A stretch of 37,890 nucleotides of DNA from Novacetimonas cocois (lineage in GTDB: Bacteria > Pseudomonadota > Alphaproteobacteria > Acetobacterales > Acetobacteraceae), in the NCBI RefSeq assembly GCF_003311635.1, contig NZ_QEXL01000019.1, positions 13,654 through 51,543 of the forward strand, written 5' to 3'. The notes beneath the pieces were generated by a model. It saw only the letters and a program-made list of their open reading frames with translations, had not been told where the DNA came from and ran no database searches. Positions 1-8,369 of the stretch are shown here, one piece after another; positions within the stretch are counted from its first letter, which is position 1, and every line of letters begins with the position of its first letter. A program made the position numbers and the translations under genes.

Positions 1-190
1 ACAGGCGGTGACGACGGCGGTTATCGGCATCGGCAACCGGCTGGGCATGACGGTCGTGACCGAAGGGGTGGAGACCGAACAGCAGCGCCAGCTGCTGGAA
101 GACCTGAAGTGCGACGTGATGCAGGGATACCTGTTCGCCAGGCCGCTGCCCGCGGACGAACTGGAGAAATGGATCCGCGCGCGCGCCTGA
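1..190 (+). CDS. EAL-domain cyclic-di-GMP phosphodiesterase, C-terminal end (partial)
   Basis: Only the last 62 or so codons are in the window; the gene enters from the left edge in the frame starting at base 2. The visible part carries the closing motifs of an EAL domain: VVTEGVET (the conserved Glu of the late metal-binding loop), then MQGYLFARPLP, which is the typical last strand and helix of the fold. EAL domains hydrolyse cyclic-di-GMP to pGpG and act in the cytoplasm, often behind PAS, GGDEF or membrane sensor modules. Which modules precede it here cannot be seen, nor can the catalytic EAL triplet itself, so activity is inferred from the family. The protein ends about 10 residues after the fold, so nothing follows the EAL domain. 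Confidence 0.9.
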   Translation, partial: QAVTTAVIGIGNRLGMTVVTEGVETEQQRQLLEDLKCDVMQGYLFARPLPADELEKWIRARA

Positions 191-627
191 CAACGCCCCG
201 TCCGGTCCCGCACCGGGCCATCGTCCCTGCCTGCGGAAATGGCCGTCGGAACCGCCCGGTCGCCGATGTTTACTGAAAATATACTTTCGGGGACTGCCGG
301 GGCCGTGGTCCGTCGATGGCCCGCGCTCGTCACATAATGTTGAACTTGCCGCCGCCATTCCCGGCCTCACGGCAGCGCGGCGCGGGGCCTGAGTGACCCG
401 CCATGGGAAAAGTCCTGACCCCGAAAGGAATTTTCCCGCACCCCGGGGCCGGGCCGTGTGACCTGCGTCTGCGGCATTACTGCCATATATCCAAAAGACG
501 AATGTCTGGCATATGCCCTGCAATGAGCCGGGGCGGACAAGCCATGATAGCATGACACAAACTGAAATACGCAAGCCAGGCACGCCGTTGCGTCTGGTCG
601 CGCAATAATTGAATAAAGGTGAACAAA
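191..627. other. Non-coding gap upstream of the DUF2501-like gene
   Basis: I see no convincing gene on either strand; the overlapping open frames have no ribosome binding site and run antisense to the next gene. The stretch becomes more AT-rich from about 475 towards the next start, which fits a promoter region, but I cannot name a clear -35/-10 pair. Confidence 0.5.
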
Positions 628-1077
628 ATGATCTCGTGTCTCGGTCGCATCCTTTCCGTCGGTACCGTTACCACCCTGCTGGCTGCCGCACCCGTGCTGG
701 CGCATGCCGAAACCTCCCCCCCGACGGGCGCGGGCGTTGCGAATCAGGTCGAACAGATCAAGATGGGATCGCTGTCGGAAAAGACGGTGATGTCGGCCGT
801 GGCCTCGGCCAAGCCCGCTGATCTGGGCGGCATCCTCAATTACTGCATCCAGTCCAACTACCTGACCGCGTCCGAGGCATGGCCCGTGCTCGCGGCCCTG
901 AACAAGAAGACCAACGACGTCCCGTCCAACAGCAAGGGCAACATGTCCTATGCCGACGGCTCGACCGGCCTGCTGAAGGTGGGTGGCAAGGCGCCGATCT
1001 CGCTGGAAGACGCGTCCACCGACATCCGCCGCGCCGCCTGCGCGAAGGTCGAGGCCCGCGCCAAGTCGCTGCTCTGA
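628..1077 (+). CDS. Small secreted DUF2501-like protein (paralogue 1)
   Basis: 149-residue protein. A GTG at 619 is possible, but ATG at 628 is preferred because AAAGG lies 8 bases upstream. The N-terminus is a Sec signal peptide (hydrophobic run TLLAAAPVLAHA, cleavage probably after AHA), so the mature protein should be periplasmic. The mature part has two cysteines, in LNYCIQSNYL and AACAKVEARAKSLL, probably a disulfide. The arrangement (Cys helix, linker, GLL motif, Cys helix, terminal KSLL) resembles the DUF2501/YjjA family, whose function is not known to me. It is clearly paralogous to the protein at 9073-9489: both share LxGxLNxCI, the PVL helix, a GxMxYxxGxxGLL segment and the C-terminal Cys helix. 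A strong terminator follows, so it is probably monocistronic. Confidence 0.75.
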   Translation: MISCLGRILSVGTVTTLLAAAPVLAHAETSPPTGAGVANQVEQIKMGSLSEKTVMSAVASAKPADLGGILNYCIQSNYLTASEAWPVLAALNKKTNDVPSNSKGNMSYADGSTGLLKVGGKAPISLEDASTDIRRAACAKVEARAKSLL

Positions 1078-1163
1078 TCGCGTCCATTCCCGTGCATGGG
1101 TCCGCCCATGCGTGGGGAATTATTGCTTCCGTGGCCTGATATCGCGGCGGAAGCAGGACCAGA

Positions 1164-1187
1164 CCCCGGCCCTGGCCGGGGTTTTTT
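1164..1187 (+). terminator. Rho-independent terminator after the DUF2501-like gene
   Basis: Perfect 8-bp stem CCCCGGCC / GGCCGGGG (1164-1171 with 1174-1181), a 2-base loop and six T (1182-1187). It lies 86 bases after the stop codon and points with that gene. Confidence 0.9.
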
Positions 1188-1335
1188 CATGGGATAAAGG
1201 CGGCACGCCAGCAGGCGCGGATTTCCCGGCAGCGAGGGACATGGCTGAAATACTGTCACCAGCCAGTAACGCAGCACTACCATGTGGTCTTCATGCGTGA
1301 AAAATTGCCTGTAAACAGCCCGGCGATAAAACTGA

Positions 1336-1418
1336 CAAAAGTTTTTTGGGTGTCGCCTTTTTTCAAAAAGGCGACGTTCCCTGAAGCTTTTTGAAAAAAG
1401 CTTCACCAAAAACTTCTT
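1336..1418 (+). repeat. Dispersed palindromic element, copy 1
   Basis: Two adjacent hairpins, CGCCTTTTTTCAAAAAGGCG (1354-1373) and GAAGCTTTTTG...CTTC (1383-1404), are enclosed by an outer complementary pair, AAAAGTTTTTTGG and CCAAAAACTT. Bases 1308-1335 resemble a degenerate version of the extended left arm seen in copies 7 and 9 (TGTAAACA...GATAAAA). It sits between convergent genes, downstream of both. Confidence 0.9.
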
Positions 1419-1454
1419 CATGATTTAAAGGATATCTCAAGGGATCAGGGCCTG

Positions 1455-3161
1455 CTACCGCACCCAGACCTGTGAGAAAATCATGTGATACAGGCTGGTA
1501 TAGAAATAATGTCCCAGCCGCTTTGATACCACATCGACATAGCTCATGTGGATCATCGGCACGGCAGGGGACTGCCGGGTGATCATGTCGTTGGCCTGCG
1601 CCCACAGCGTGCGGGCGGACTGCGGATCGACATCCTGGCGCGCGCGGTCCATCACCTGCTGGATGCTGGCGTCGCAGAAGCCCGAGATATTGATCGAACT
1701 GTCGGAATGCGGACGAAAATTCTCGCACCCGAACAGGGTGTCGAGGAAGTTCGAGGGCGACGGATAATCGGCATACCATTCACGCATGCTGATCTGCACA
1801 TGGTTGTCGGTATTTTCGATATATCCGGGATGGATGGTCTGCGACACGGTGCGCAGGTGGGCCTGGTACCCGATGGACTGCAATATGCCGCGCACATAGG
1901 TGCCCATGCTGATGTCCACGGCATTGGCCGCAACCACCAGCGTCACGTCCTGCCCCGCCGTGCCGCTGTCGCGCACAAGCTGGCGCGCGCGATCCAGATC
2001 CGCGCCACGCCATGCGGGCGCGGGATGGTCCGGCGTCGCGTCGCGGGTATAGGCACACCGCCCGTCATCGGGCAGCAGGCCGGGCGGTACCATGCTGCAT
2101 AACGGCGAGGCCAGCGCGCTGCCCCCGGCAAGGATCATCATGGCGCGACGGTCAAGCGCGTAATTGACCGCCTGTCGCGCCTGCAGGTTGCTGAACGGGG
2201 CAATATTGACGTTCATCGGCAGGAAATACAGGCCATACAGCGGCTGCACATGCACCTGCGCCGTATAGCGCGCGCCCAGTTCCCCCAGCCGGTCCAGCGG
2301 CTTGTTCCCGAACGCCCAGTCGTACTGCCCGTTTTCGACCGCCGTCACCGCATCCTCGTCCGACAGGCCGAAATCATAGGAAATGGCATCGACATAGCCG
2401 TCGGGCTGTGCCTCGGCATTCCAGACATGGAAATAGGGATTGCGTTCCAGCCGCATGTGACGCTGCGGATCGTACGACACGATGCGATAGGGGCCGGTCG
2501 CGGCAATGGGAGTGTTGCCCACGTCATGCGCGGGCGTATCCGCCGGCAGGATGGAGGCATGGGGAAAGGCGATTTTCTGCGGGAATTCGGCGTCCGGTTC
2601 CTTCAGCCGGATGGTGATGCGCCGCGTCGCGGGATCGACCTGCACCCCGTCGGACAGCGTGCAGTGCGCCGCATCGCGCAGGCATTCATCCGCGCCCAGG
2701 ATCCCGCCATAGAACGACCCGGCGGTGGGGCTGCCGACGATGAAAATCCGCCGCAGCGACGCCACGACATCCTCCAGCCCCACCTCCGCGCCGTTGGAAA
2801 ACCGGACGCCGCGCCGCAGGGTGAATATCCACGTCCGCCCCCCGTCGGGCGTCTGCGGCAGGGATTCGGCAAGGTCGGGCACCAGTTCGTTGCCCGCCGC
2901 CCCCTCGGCCTTGCGAAAGTTCAGCAGCCCGTCATAGACCACGCTGAAAAGCTGCATGTACATGGTGGTATAGTCGATCTGCGGATCGAGCGTCCCTGCG
3001 GAGACATGGGCCGTCAGCCGCAATGTCCCCCCGCGATGATTCGCCGCATGGTCCGCAATCGGATCTGCAATCGGATCCGCCGCGCGCGCGTCGTGCCGCA
3101 TGCCAGGCAGGCATGTTATCCCCACCGCGACAAGTGCAAGCCACGACGCACGTGGCATCAT
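1455..3161 (-). CDS. Periplasmic oligopeptide-type ABC transporter substrate-binding protein (SBP family 5)
   Basis: 568 residues with an N-terminal signal peptide (WLALVAVGITCLPG, cleavage near ARA-AD), so it is periplasmic. The fold follows the DppA/OppA pattern: GGTLRL start, an early lobe with LVPDLAESL and WIFTLRRGVRFSNG, the ATGPYRI motif, the hinge RQAVNYALDR, and a late VPMIHMSY strand. Such proteins bind peptides, nickel complexes or related ligands and deliver them to an ABC permease. No permease or ATPase gene is nearby, so it is an orphan here. Its ATG overlaps the stop codon of the SCO gene by four bases (ATGA), which implies translational coupling to the polA-SCO transcript. Residues 29-37 hold a short duplication (DPIADPIAD) encoded by a repeated 12-base unit. 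The ligand cannot be deduced. Confidence 0.9.
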   Translation of the reverse strand: MMPRASWLALVAVGITCLPGMRHDARAADPIADPIADHAANHRGGTLRLTAHVSAGTLDPQIDYTTMYMQLFSVVYDGLLNFRKAEGAAGNELVPDLAESLPQTPDGGRTWIFTLRRGVRFSNGAEVGLEDVVASLRRIFIVGSPTAGSFYGGILGADECLRDAAHCTLSDGVQVDPATRRITIRLKEPDAEFPQKIAFPHASILPADTPAHDVGNTPIAATGPYRIVSYDPQRHMRLERNPYFHVWNAEAQPDGYVDAISYDFGLSDEDAVTAVENGQYDWAFGNKPLDRLGELGARYTAQVHVQPLYGLYFLPMNVNIAPFSNLQARQAVNYALDRRAMMILAGGSALASPLCSMVPPGLLPDDGRCAYTRDATPDHPAPAWRGADLDRARQLVRDSGTAGQDVTLVVAANAVDISMGTYVRGILQSIGYQAHLRTVSQTIHPGYIENTDNHVQISMREWYADYPSPSNFLDTLFGCENFRPHSDSSINISGFCDASIQQVMDRARQDVDPQSARTLWAQANDMITRQSPAVPMIHMSYVDVVSKRLGHYFYTSLYHMIFSQVWVR

Positions 3162-3778
3162 TTTTGTTCCGCCATCAGCTGTTCGATGCGATCGGCGATT
3201 TCCTGCGCCGAGGCAGAGGCCGGGATGGTGCCGACATAACGTTCGGTCGGCGACATGATGACGATCTGCGACGCGGGTTCCATCATGTAATCCCCGTTCT
3301 CCAGCGGCTTGCGGACATAGGGGGCATGATATTCATGCGCCACGGCCTCCACCATCTTGGGCGAACCCGTCATGCTGAACAGCCGCGGCCCGAAACGCAG
3401 GGTATAGGTGCGCAGGACATCGGACGTATCGCGCATCGGATCGACCGAGATGAAGATGGGCGCGACATAGCGCGCCTTGGCCCGGCCAAGGATATCCATC
3501 GCCTTGGCCATCGATTCCATCGTCGCGCCGCACAGCGTGTCGGGGCAATGGGTCGATCCGAAATAGACCAGCATCCACCGTCCCCGGAAATCGCTGTCGA
3601 GCACCGACCCGTCCGCGCCGTTGACCAGCCGGAAGGACCCGCCGACCTCGTTGCCATAGGTGGTCAGCGGCGGGGCCATCCGGTCGAAAATCCGGTACCC
3701 CACATATCCCACCAACGATGAAATCACCACGATCACCAGCGTGACGATAAGGATGAACCTGTCGCGTTTACTCAGCAT
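3158..3778 (-). CDS. Atypical SCO1/SenC-family membrane-anchored thioredoxin-fold protein
   Basis: 206 residues from the ATG at 3778, whose first base is the last base of the polA stop (TGATG); a start 18 bases further upstream would lie inside polA. One N-terminal membrane segment (FILIVTLVIVVISSLVGYVGY) anchors a periplasmic thioredoxin-like domain. SCO proteins normally carry CPxxC and a distal DH pair and deliver copper to cytochrome oxidase. Here the first motif reads HCPDTLC, with an extra residue between the cysteines (CX4C), and the region aligned with DYxVDH reads DYMMEP, so the ligand histidine is replaced by proline. Fold membership is secure; canonical copper transfer is doubtful, and a thiol redox role or a degenerate paralogue is possible. 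It lies in the polA operon, coupled at both ends. Confidence 0.85.
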   Translation of the reverse strand: MLSKRDRFILIVTLVIVVISSLVGYVGYRIFDRMAPPLTTYGNEVGGSFRLVNGADGSVLDSDFRGRWMLVYFGSTHCPDTLCGATMESMAKAMDILGRAKARYVAPIFISVDPMRDTSDVLRTYTLRFGPRLFSMTGSPKMVEAVAHEYHAPYVRKPLENGDYMMEPASQIVIMSPTERYVGTIPASASAQEIADRIEQLMAEQK

Positions 3779-6564
3779 CAGTGTGCGTCCGCCCAATTCG
3801 TTCCGGTCCCGGTCTCCACGACCAGCGGCACGGAAAGGGTCGCTGCGGATTCCATGACCTGCTTTACAAGGGCGGCGAGACGATCCGCCTCCTCATGCCG
3901 CACCTCGAACAGAAGTTCGTCATGGACCTGAAGCAGCATGCGTCCGTCAAGCCCTGCCTCACGCATTTCGTGAGGAATCCGCACCATCGCGCGCTTGATG
4001 ATGTCGGCCGCCCCCCCCTGAAGGGGGGCGTTGATGGCCTGGCGTTCCGCGTAATTGCGCCGCGCGGCGTTGCGCCCGCCGATTTCGGGCACCCAGCACC
4101 GCCGCCCGAACGGCGTGACGACATATCCGTGCCTGCGGGCCTGTTCGCGCATCCGCTCCATGTAATCGCGGATGCCGGGATACCGCGCGAAATAGGCATC
4201 GATATAGCCCCGCGCCTCCCCCGGCGGGATGCCAAGCTGGCGTCCCAGCCCGAAGGCGCTGATGCCATAGATGATGCCGAAATTGATCGCCTTGGCCCGG
4301 CGGCGCGTCAGGGGATCCATGCCCTCGATCGGGATGCCGAACACTTCGGACGCCGTGCGGGCGTGGATGTCCTGCCCCAGCGCGAATGCCTCCTTCAGCG
4401 CGGGGATGTCCGCCACGTGCGCCAGCAGCCGCAGCTCGATCTGGGAATAGTCCGCCGACAGCAGCAGCCGGCCCGGCGGCGCGATGAACGCGCGGCGGAT
4501 GCGCCCGCCCTCTTCCGTCCGGACGGGGATGTTCTGCAGGTTGGGGTCGTTAGACGACAGGCGGCCCGTGGTCGTCACCGCCATCTGGAACGAGGTGTGT
4601 ACCCGTCCCGTCGCGGGATCGACCTGATTGACCAGGGCATCGGCATAGGTGCTCTTGAGCTTGGCGAGCTGCCGCCACGCCAGCACTTCGGCCGGAAGGT
4701 CGTGCCCCTTGTCCGCAAGGTCCTGCAGCACGGACGAATCCGTCCCCCACGCGCCGGATTTCATGCGCTTGCCCCCGGCGATGCCCATTTCATCGAACAG
4801 GATCTCGCCCAGCTGCTTGGGGGAGCCGACATTGAACTCCCGCCCCGCAAGGGCGTGGATGCGTGCCTCGATCGTGGACATGCGCCCGGCGAATTCCACC
4901 GATATCGCCCGCAGGTCGTCCGCGTCGACGGCGATGCCCTCGCGCTCCATGTCCGCCAGTATGTCCACCAGCGGACGCTCCAGCTCCTCATACAGCGCCA
5001 GCGCATGGTTGGGGCGCAGCTGCGGGCGCAGTACCTGCCACAGCCGCAGGGTCACGTCCGCGTCCTCGGCCGCATAGGCGGTGGCGCGCGCGATATCGAC
5101 CCGCGCGAAGGGGACGCGGTTGCGCCCGGTGCCCGTCACCTCGTCATAGGGGATGGGGGTATGGTCCAGATACAGGCGCGAGAGTTCATCCATGCCCTGC
5201 GTATGCTTGCCCGCGAACTGGGCATAGGAAATCAGCATCGTGTCGTCGATGGGCGTGGGCTGTGGCGCGCCCGCGCGCACCAGTACCTCTAGATCGAACT
5301 TGGCGTTCTGGAACACCTTGAGCACCGACGGATCCACCAGCAGGTCCGACAGGCATTCCAGCGCCACGCCAACATCCATCTGCGCCACCGACGCGCTGTC
5401 CATCAGGTCGCCCTCATGCGCCAGCGGGATGTAGCAGGCGCGGCCCGGCGCGGTCGCCAGCGAAATCCCCACCAGCCCCGCGCGCAGCGAGTCGAGGCCA
5501 TCGGTTTCCGTGTCCACCGCGCACACGCCCGCGGCCCGGGCCTCCGCCACCCAACGCCGCAGCGCATCGACGTCGCTGACGGTTTCATAGGGGCCATAGG
5601 CGGCGTCGGGGACGGCCATGGCCGGGGTCTGTTCCGCCGGCGCTGCGGCCGTGCCCGCGCCAGGAAGGGGCGGCGTCGGGCGGCGTGGGGTCGCGGCGGC
5701 CTTCATGCCGATGCGCTGCAGCAGGGAACGGAAGCCCATCTCCTCCAGCCAGGGGCCGAGTCGCGCCTCATCCACGTCGCAGCAGGCCAGTTCCGCCAGC
5801 GGCACGGGACACGGCGCGTCCTCCCGCAGGGTGACAAGCGTGTGCGACAGGCGGGCCATGTCGGCATGGGCGATCAGGTTGTCACGCCGCTTTGACGGCT
5901 TCATCCCCTCCGCCGCGTCAAGGATCGCGTCGAGCGAGCCGTATTCCGCCATCAGGGCCGCCGCCGTCTTTGGCCCGATTCCCGGCACGCCGGGCACGTT
6001 GTCCACCGGATCGCCGATCAGGGCCTGCACCTCGGCCACATGGACGGGATCGACGCCGAACTTGGCCCTGACCTCCGCCTCGCCAATAGGTTTCTGCTTG
6101 ATCGGGTCCATCATCTGCACCCCTGGACGGACCAGCTGCATCAGATCCTTGTCGGAGGAAATGATGGTGCATGTCCCACCCGCGTCCGTCGCCTGCCGGG
6201 CATAGGCGGCGATCAGGTCATCGGCCTCCCACCCGGCCTCCTCGATCGCGGGCACGCTGAAGGCCGCGGTCGCGTCGCGCACCAGCGCGAACTGCGGGCG
6301 CAGGTCCTCCGGCGGTTCGGGACGGTGGGCCTTGTACTGGTCATACAGATCGTTGCGGAACGTGTGGCGTCCCGCGTCGAAGATGACCGCCAGATGGGTT
6401 CCCGCATGTTCGCGCAGCAGCCGCGCAAGCATGTTGGTAAATCCGAATACCGCATTGACGGGCGTTCCGTCCGGGCTGGTCATGGGGGGCAGGGCGTGGA
6501 AGGCACGGAAAATGAAACCGGACCCATCCACGAGGATCAGGCGGACCTGCGCGTCGGTGTGCAT
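3778..6564 (-). CDS. polA: DNA polymerase I
   Basis: 928 residues, full length, with all three domains. Residues 1-290 form the 5'-3' exonuclease (flap endonuclease) with ILVDGSG, EADDLIA and the helix-hairpin-helix GVPGIGPKTA. Residues 325-520 form the 3'-5' exonuclease with an intact DEDDy set: D351 and E353 in DTETDG, D424 in NAKFDLE, Y497 and D501. Residues 530-928 form the polymerase, with motif A DYSQIELR (D705), motif B RRRAKAINFGIIYG and motif C HDE (881-883). The enzyme fills gaps and removes primers in replication and repair. Unlike some bacterial Pol I proteins, proofreading residues are kept. An Ala/Pro-rich linker (290-320) separates the first two domains. The gene starts 14 bases after the zinc-finger gene and overlaps the SCO gene, so it is the centre of a four-gene minus-strand operon. 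Confidence 0.98.
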   Translation of the reverse strand: MHTDAQVRLILVDGSGFIFRAFHALPPMTSPDGTPVNAVFGFTNMLARLLREHAGTHLAVIFDAGRHTFRNDLYDQYKAHRPEPPEDLRPQFALVRDATAAFSVPAIEEAGWEADDLIAAYARQATDAGGTCTIISSDKDLMQLVRPGVQMMDPIKQKPIGEAEVRAKFGVDPVHVAEVQALIGDPVDNVPGVPGIGPKTAAALMAEYGSLDAILDAAEGMKPSKRRDNLIAHADMARLSHTLVTLREDAPCPVPLAELACCDVDEARLGPWLEEMGFRSLLQRIGMKAAATPRRPTPPLPGAGTAAAPAEQTPAMAVPDAAYGPYETVSDVDALRRWVAEARAAGVCAVDTETDGLDSLRAGLVGISLATAPGRACYIPLAHEGDLMDSASVAQMDVGVALECLSDLLVDPSVLKVFQNAKFDLEVLVRAGAPQPTPIDDTMLISYAQFAGKHTQGMDELSRLYLDHTPIPYDEVTGTGRNRVPFARVDIARATAYAAEDADVTLRLWQVLRPQLRPNHALALYEELERPLVDILADMEREGIAVDADDLRAISVEFAGRMSTIEARIHALAGREFNVGSPKQLGEILFDEMGIAGGKRMKSGAWGTDSSVLQDLADKGHDLPAEVLAWRQLAKLKSTYADALVNQVDPATGRVHTSFQMAVTTTGRLSSNDPNLQNIPVRTEEGGRIRRAFIAPPGRLLLSADYSQIELRLLAHVADIPALKEAFALGQDIHARTASEVFGIPIEGMDPLTRRRAKAINFGIIYGISAFGLGRQLGIPPGEARGYIDAYFARYPGIRDYMERMREQARRHGYVVTPFGRRCWVPEIGGRNAARRNYAERQAINAPLQGGAADIIKRAMVRIPHEMREAGLDGRMLLQVHDELLFEVRHEEADRLAALVKQVMESAATLSVPLVVETGTGTNWADAH

Positions 6565-6578
6565 CGGGATTTAGGGTT

Positions 6579-6806
6579 TCAGTGCGCGTCACCGTGTGAT
6601 GAGGCCTCGGGGTTGAGCACGAACAGCCGCGAGCAGTAGGGGCAGAATGTCTGGTGGTCGCGGATGCGCAGGAAAACGCGCGGATGGCCCAGCGCGCCCA
6701 GCCCGCCGTCGCATGACAGGACGCGCGAATCGACGACGATCGTCTCGACCAGGCCAAGGACGGGATGGGGCGTCGGATTTGTCGGGTTTTTGGTCAGGGC
6801 TTGCAT
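6579..6806 (-). CDS. zf-CHCC (NDUFS6-like) zinc-finger protein
   Basis: 75 residues from the ATG at 6806, preceded by GAGG about 10 bases upstream; longer open frames upstream have no support. The core reads VLSCDGG, then LGHPRVFL, then FCPYCSRLFVL, giving the Cys-x8-His and CxxC ligands of the zf-CHCC family. This family includes the mitochondrial complex I subunit NDUFS6; in Alphaproteobacteria small stand-alone members are common and may be linked to complex I assembly. That role is known for the eukaryotic homologue and only inferred here. It is the first gene of the cluster leading into polA (14-base gap) and is divergent from the lipoprotein hydrolase. Confidence 0.85.
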   Translation of the reverse strand: MQALTKNPTNPTPHPVLGLVETIVVDSRVLSCDGGLGALGHPRVFLRIRDHQTFCPYCSRLFVLNPEASSHGDAH

Positions 6807-6871
6807 TTCGGTGAACCTCGGGCTTGTTGTCCGGCATGGATTGCGATGCCCCGGCGGACCCGCGGCGTCGA

Positions 6872-7963
6872 ATGATGATGATACGCAGGATTGCCGTGCT
6901 TTCAAACCTTCGCCTGTCACGCCTGCTTTATCCGGCGTTCCTCATGCTTCTGGCCGGATGCGCGACACATGACGCCCCCACCCCCGTCCCGCCGCCACGC
7001 CATGCCGAACTTGGCCGCGTCGTCCCGCCCGACCGGGTGATGGACGTGCCCGGCACCGGCCCGGTGCCCATGCGCATATGGCACGCGCCGGCGGGCGGGC
7101 AGAAGGCAGTCGTGCTTGCGCTGCATGGCTTCAACGACAGCCGCGACGCGTGGGAACGTCCCGGCCCCGTGCTGGCGGCGCGCGGCATTACCGTTTACGC
7201 CCCGGACCAGCCGGGATTCGGCGCGATGCCCGACAGGGGCGGCTGGCGCGGGACGGACGGCATGGTCGCCGCCGCGCGGGCGGAGGCCACGATGATCCAC
7301 GATGAAAATCCGGGCGTCCCGCTATACGTCATGGGCGAAAGCATGGGCGGCGCGCTGGCTGTCTGCATGTCGGCGGAAGGCGGCATGCCCGATGTCGCGG
7401 GCTATATCCTGCTGGCGCCCGCCGTCTGGGATCTGGGGGCGGGCACGGATACGACCCTTAACGCCATGGCCGCCATCGCGCCCCGGTGGCGGGTGACGGG
7501 CCGCGAACTGCCGGTGCATGTCACGGCGTCCGATGACATGCTGGCGCTGGCGCGGCTGTATTACGACCCGCTGACGCTGCGCGCCACGCGCATGCCGGCG
7601 CTGGCGGGACTGGCGGAGCTGATGCACCGCGCGGCGCACGAGGTCGGGCGCATGCACGGCCCGGTGCTGGCGGTCTATGGCGGCAGGGACCAGCTGGTGC
7701 CCGCGCGCGCCATGACGCGGGCATGGCGTCACCTGCCGCAGGACGCGCGACGCGACTTCATTCCCGCCGGATACCATCTGCTGCTGCGCGGACGTGAGGC
7801 GGAGAAGGTCACGCGCGACATCATCTCGTGGATCGAACGGCCTGATGCCTTCCTCCCCTCCGGCGGGGATATCGCCGCAGCCACGTGGAGGGACGCGCCG
7901 GCGGGGCAGATGAAGGTGCCCTTCTTCCTGCCCGCGCAGATGGACAGCCTGGTGCGCAAGTAA
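6872..7963 (+). CDS. Lipoprotein alpha/beta hydrolase (lysophospholipase-like)
   Basis: 363 residues from the first of three consecutive ATG codons (6872); starts at 6824 or 6836 would push the signal peptide inward and are less likely. The N-terminus is a lipoprotein signal ending in the lipobox LLAGC (Cys30), so it should be membrane-anchored in the periplasm or outer membrane. The alpha/beta hydrolase domain follows: oxyanion region LALHGFNDS, nucleophile elbow GESMGG (Ser157), acid in GGRDQLVP (Asp273) and base in GYHLLL (His302). The triad is complete. The layout resembles monoacylglycerol lipase and lysophospholipase (Hydrolase_4) enzymes, so a lipid ester is the likely substrate, but the sequence does not fix it. 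It is divergent from the zinc-finger/polA operon and precedes tRNA-Arg. Confidence 0.9.
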   Translation: MMMIRRIAVLSNLRLSRLLYPAFLMLLAGCATHDAPTPVPPPRHAELGRVVPPDRVMDVPGTGPVPMRIWHAPAGGQKAVVLALHGFNDSRDAWERPGPVLAARGITVYAPDQPGFGAMPDRGGWRGTDGMVAAARAEATMIHDENPGVPLYVMGESMGGALAVCMSAEGGMPDVAGYILLAPAVWDLGAGTDTTLNAMAAIAPRWRVTGRELPVHVTASDDMLALARLYYDPLTLRATRMPALAGLAELMHRAAHEVGRMHGPVLAVYGGRDQLVPARAMTRAWRHLPQDARRDFIPAGYHLLLRGREAEKVTRDIISWIERPDAFLPSGGDIAAATWRDAPAGQMKVPFFLPAQMDSLVRK

Positions 7964-8020
7964 GATTGCATCATTTCAGGGGTAGCGTTTGCGCCCGTGA
8001 CAGGGTATGCAGGCGGCTGT

Positions 8021-8097
8021 GGACTCGTAGCTCAGCTGGATAGAGCGTCGCCCTCCGAAGGCGAAGGTCGAAGGTTCGAATCCTTTCGAGTCCGCCA
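8021..8097 (+). tRNA. tRNA-Arg (anticodon CCG)
   Basis: Complete 77-base cloverleaf with encoded CCA: acceptor GGACTCG pairs with CGAGTCC, a D-arm with AGCTCAGCTGGATAGAGC, an anticodon stem TCGCC/GGCGA around the loop CTCCGAA (anticodon CCG at 8055-8057), and a T-arm with GGTTCGAATCC. It reads CGG arginine codons. The antisense strand gives a tRNA-shadow open frame that should not be annotated. Confidence 0.98.
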
Positions 8098-8119
8098 TTT
8101 CCCATATGAAATCGCGCAA

Positions 8120-8305
8120 TATCAGTCGGTTATTTGGAAGTTTGACAATTTCTTCCCGAAGTTTGCCAATCTGCTCCAATCTCCGCATGGCACCGCCAGC
8201 CAATTTCACCTGCTCAACGACATGCGTATAACGCTTGGTCCCGGACAATGTGCCGTGTTCAGTGATGACGGCGATCCGATGCGTTGTGCATCCCGCCTCA
8301 GCCAA
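8120..8305 (-). pseudogene. Remnant of a tyrosine recombinase (integrase) C-terminus
   Basis: The minus-strand frame from 8305 reads LAEAGCTTHRIAVIT, then EHGTLSGTKRYTHVVEQ, matching the end of phage-type integrases: the LAEAGC helix, the second active-site His (usually GH, here EH) and the active-site Tyr in RYTHV. The upstream part with the Arg/HxxR motif is missing: an in-frame TGA lies just before LAEAGC, and no integrase frame is recognisable above it. The fragment ends about 30 bases from the 3' end of tRNA-Arg, the classic position of an integrase in a tRNA-targeted element. I read it as the decayed scar of a lost island. Confidence 0.6.
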
Positions 8306-8369
8306 TCGTCATACGGCATGTGCACCTGACCACGGTCCCCAAAGGCGCGGATGCCAGAAAAGGAACCGG

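Noticed and set aside
3055-3085. Tandem repeat of a 12-base unit in the binding-protein gene
   Set aside because: Only two units, in frame within the signal-peptide linker; a simple local duplication.
3781-5292. Long plus-strand open frame of 503 codons antisense to polA
   Set aside because: Composition is Arg/His/Pro-rich with no recognisable motif, as expected for the antisense of GC-rich genes. Similar shadows at 13431-14870, 21602-23350, 31233-32510 and 34348-35838 were rejected for the same reason.
7976-8100. Minus-strand protein frame reading DSKGFEPSTFAFGGRRS
   Set aside because: This is the antisense of tRNA-Arg, a well-known false gene; only the upstream integrase-like part was kept as a remnant.
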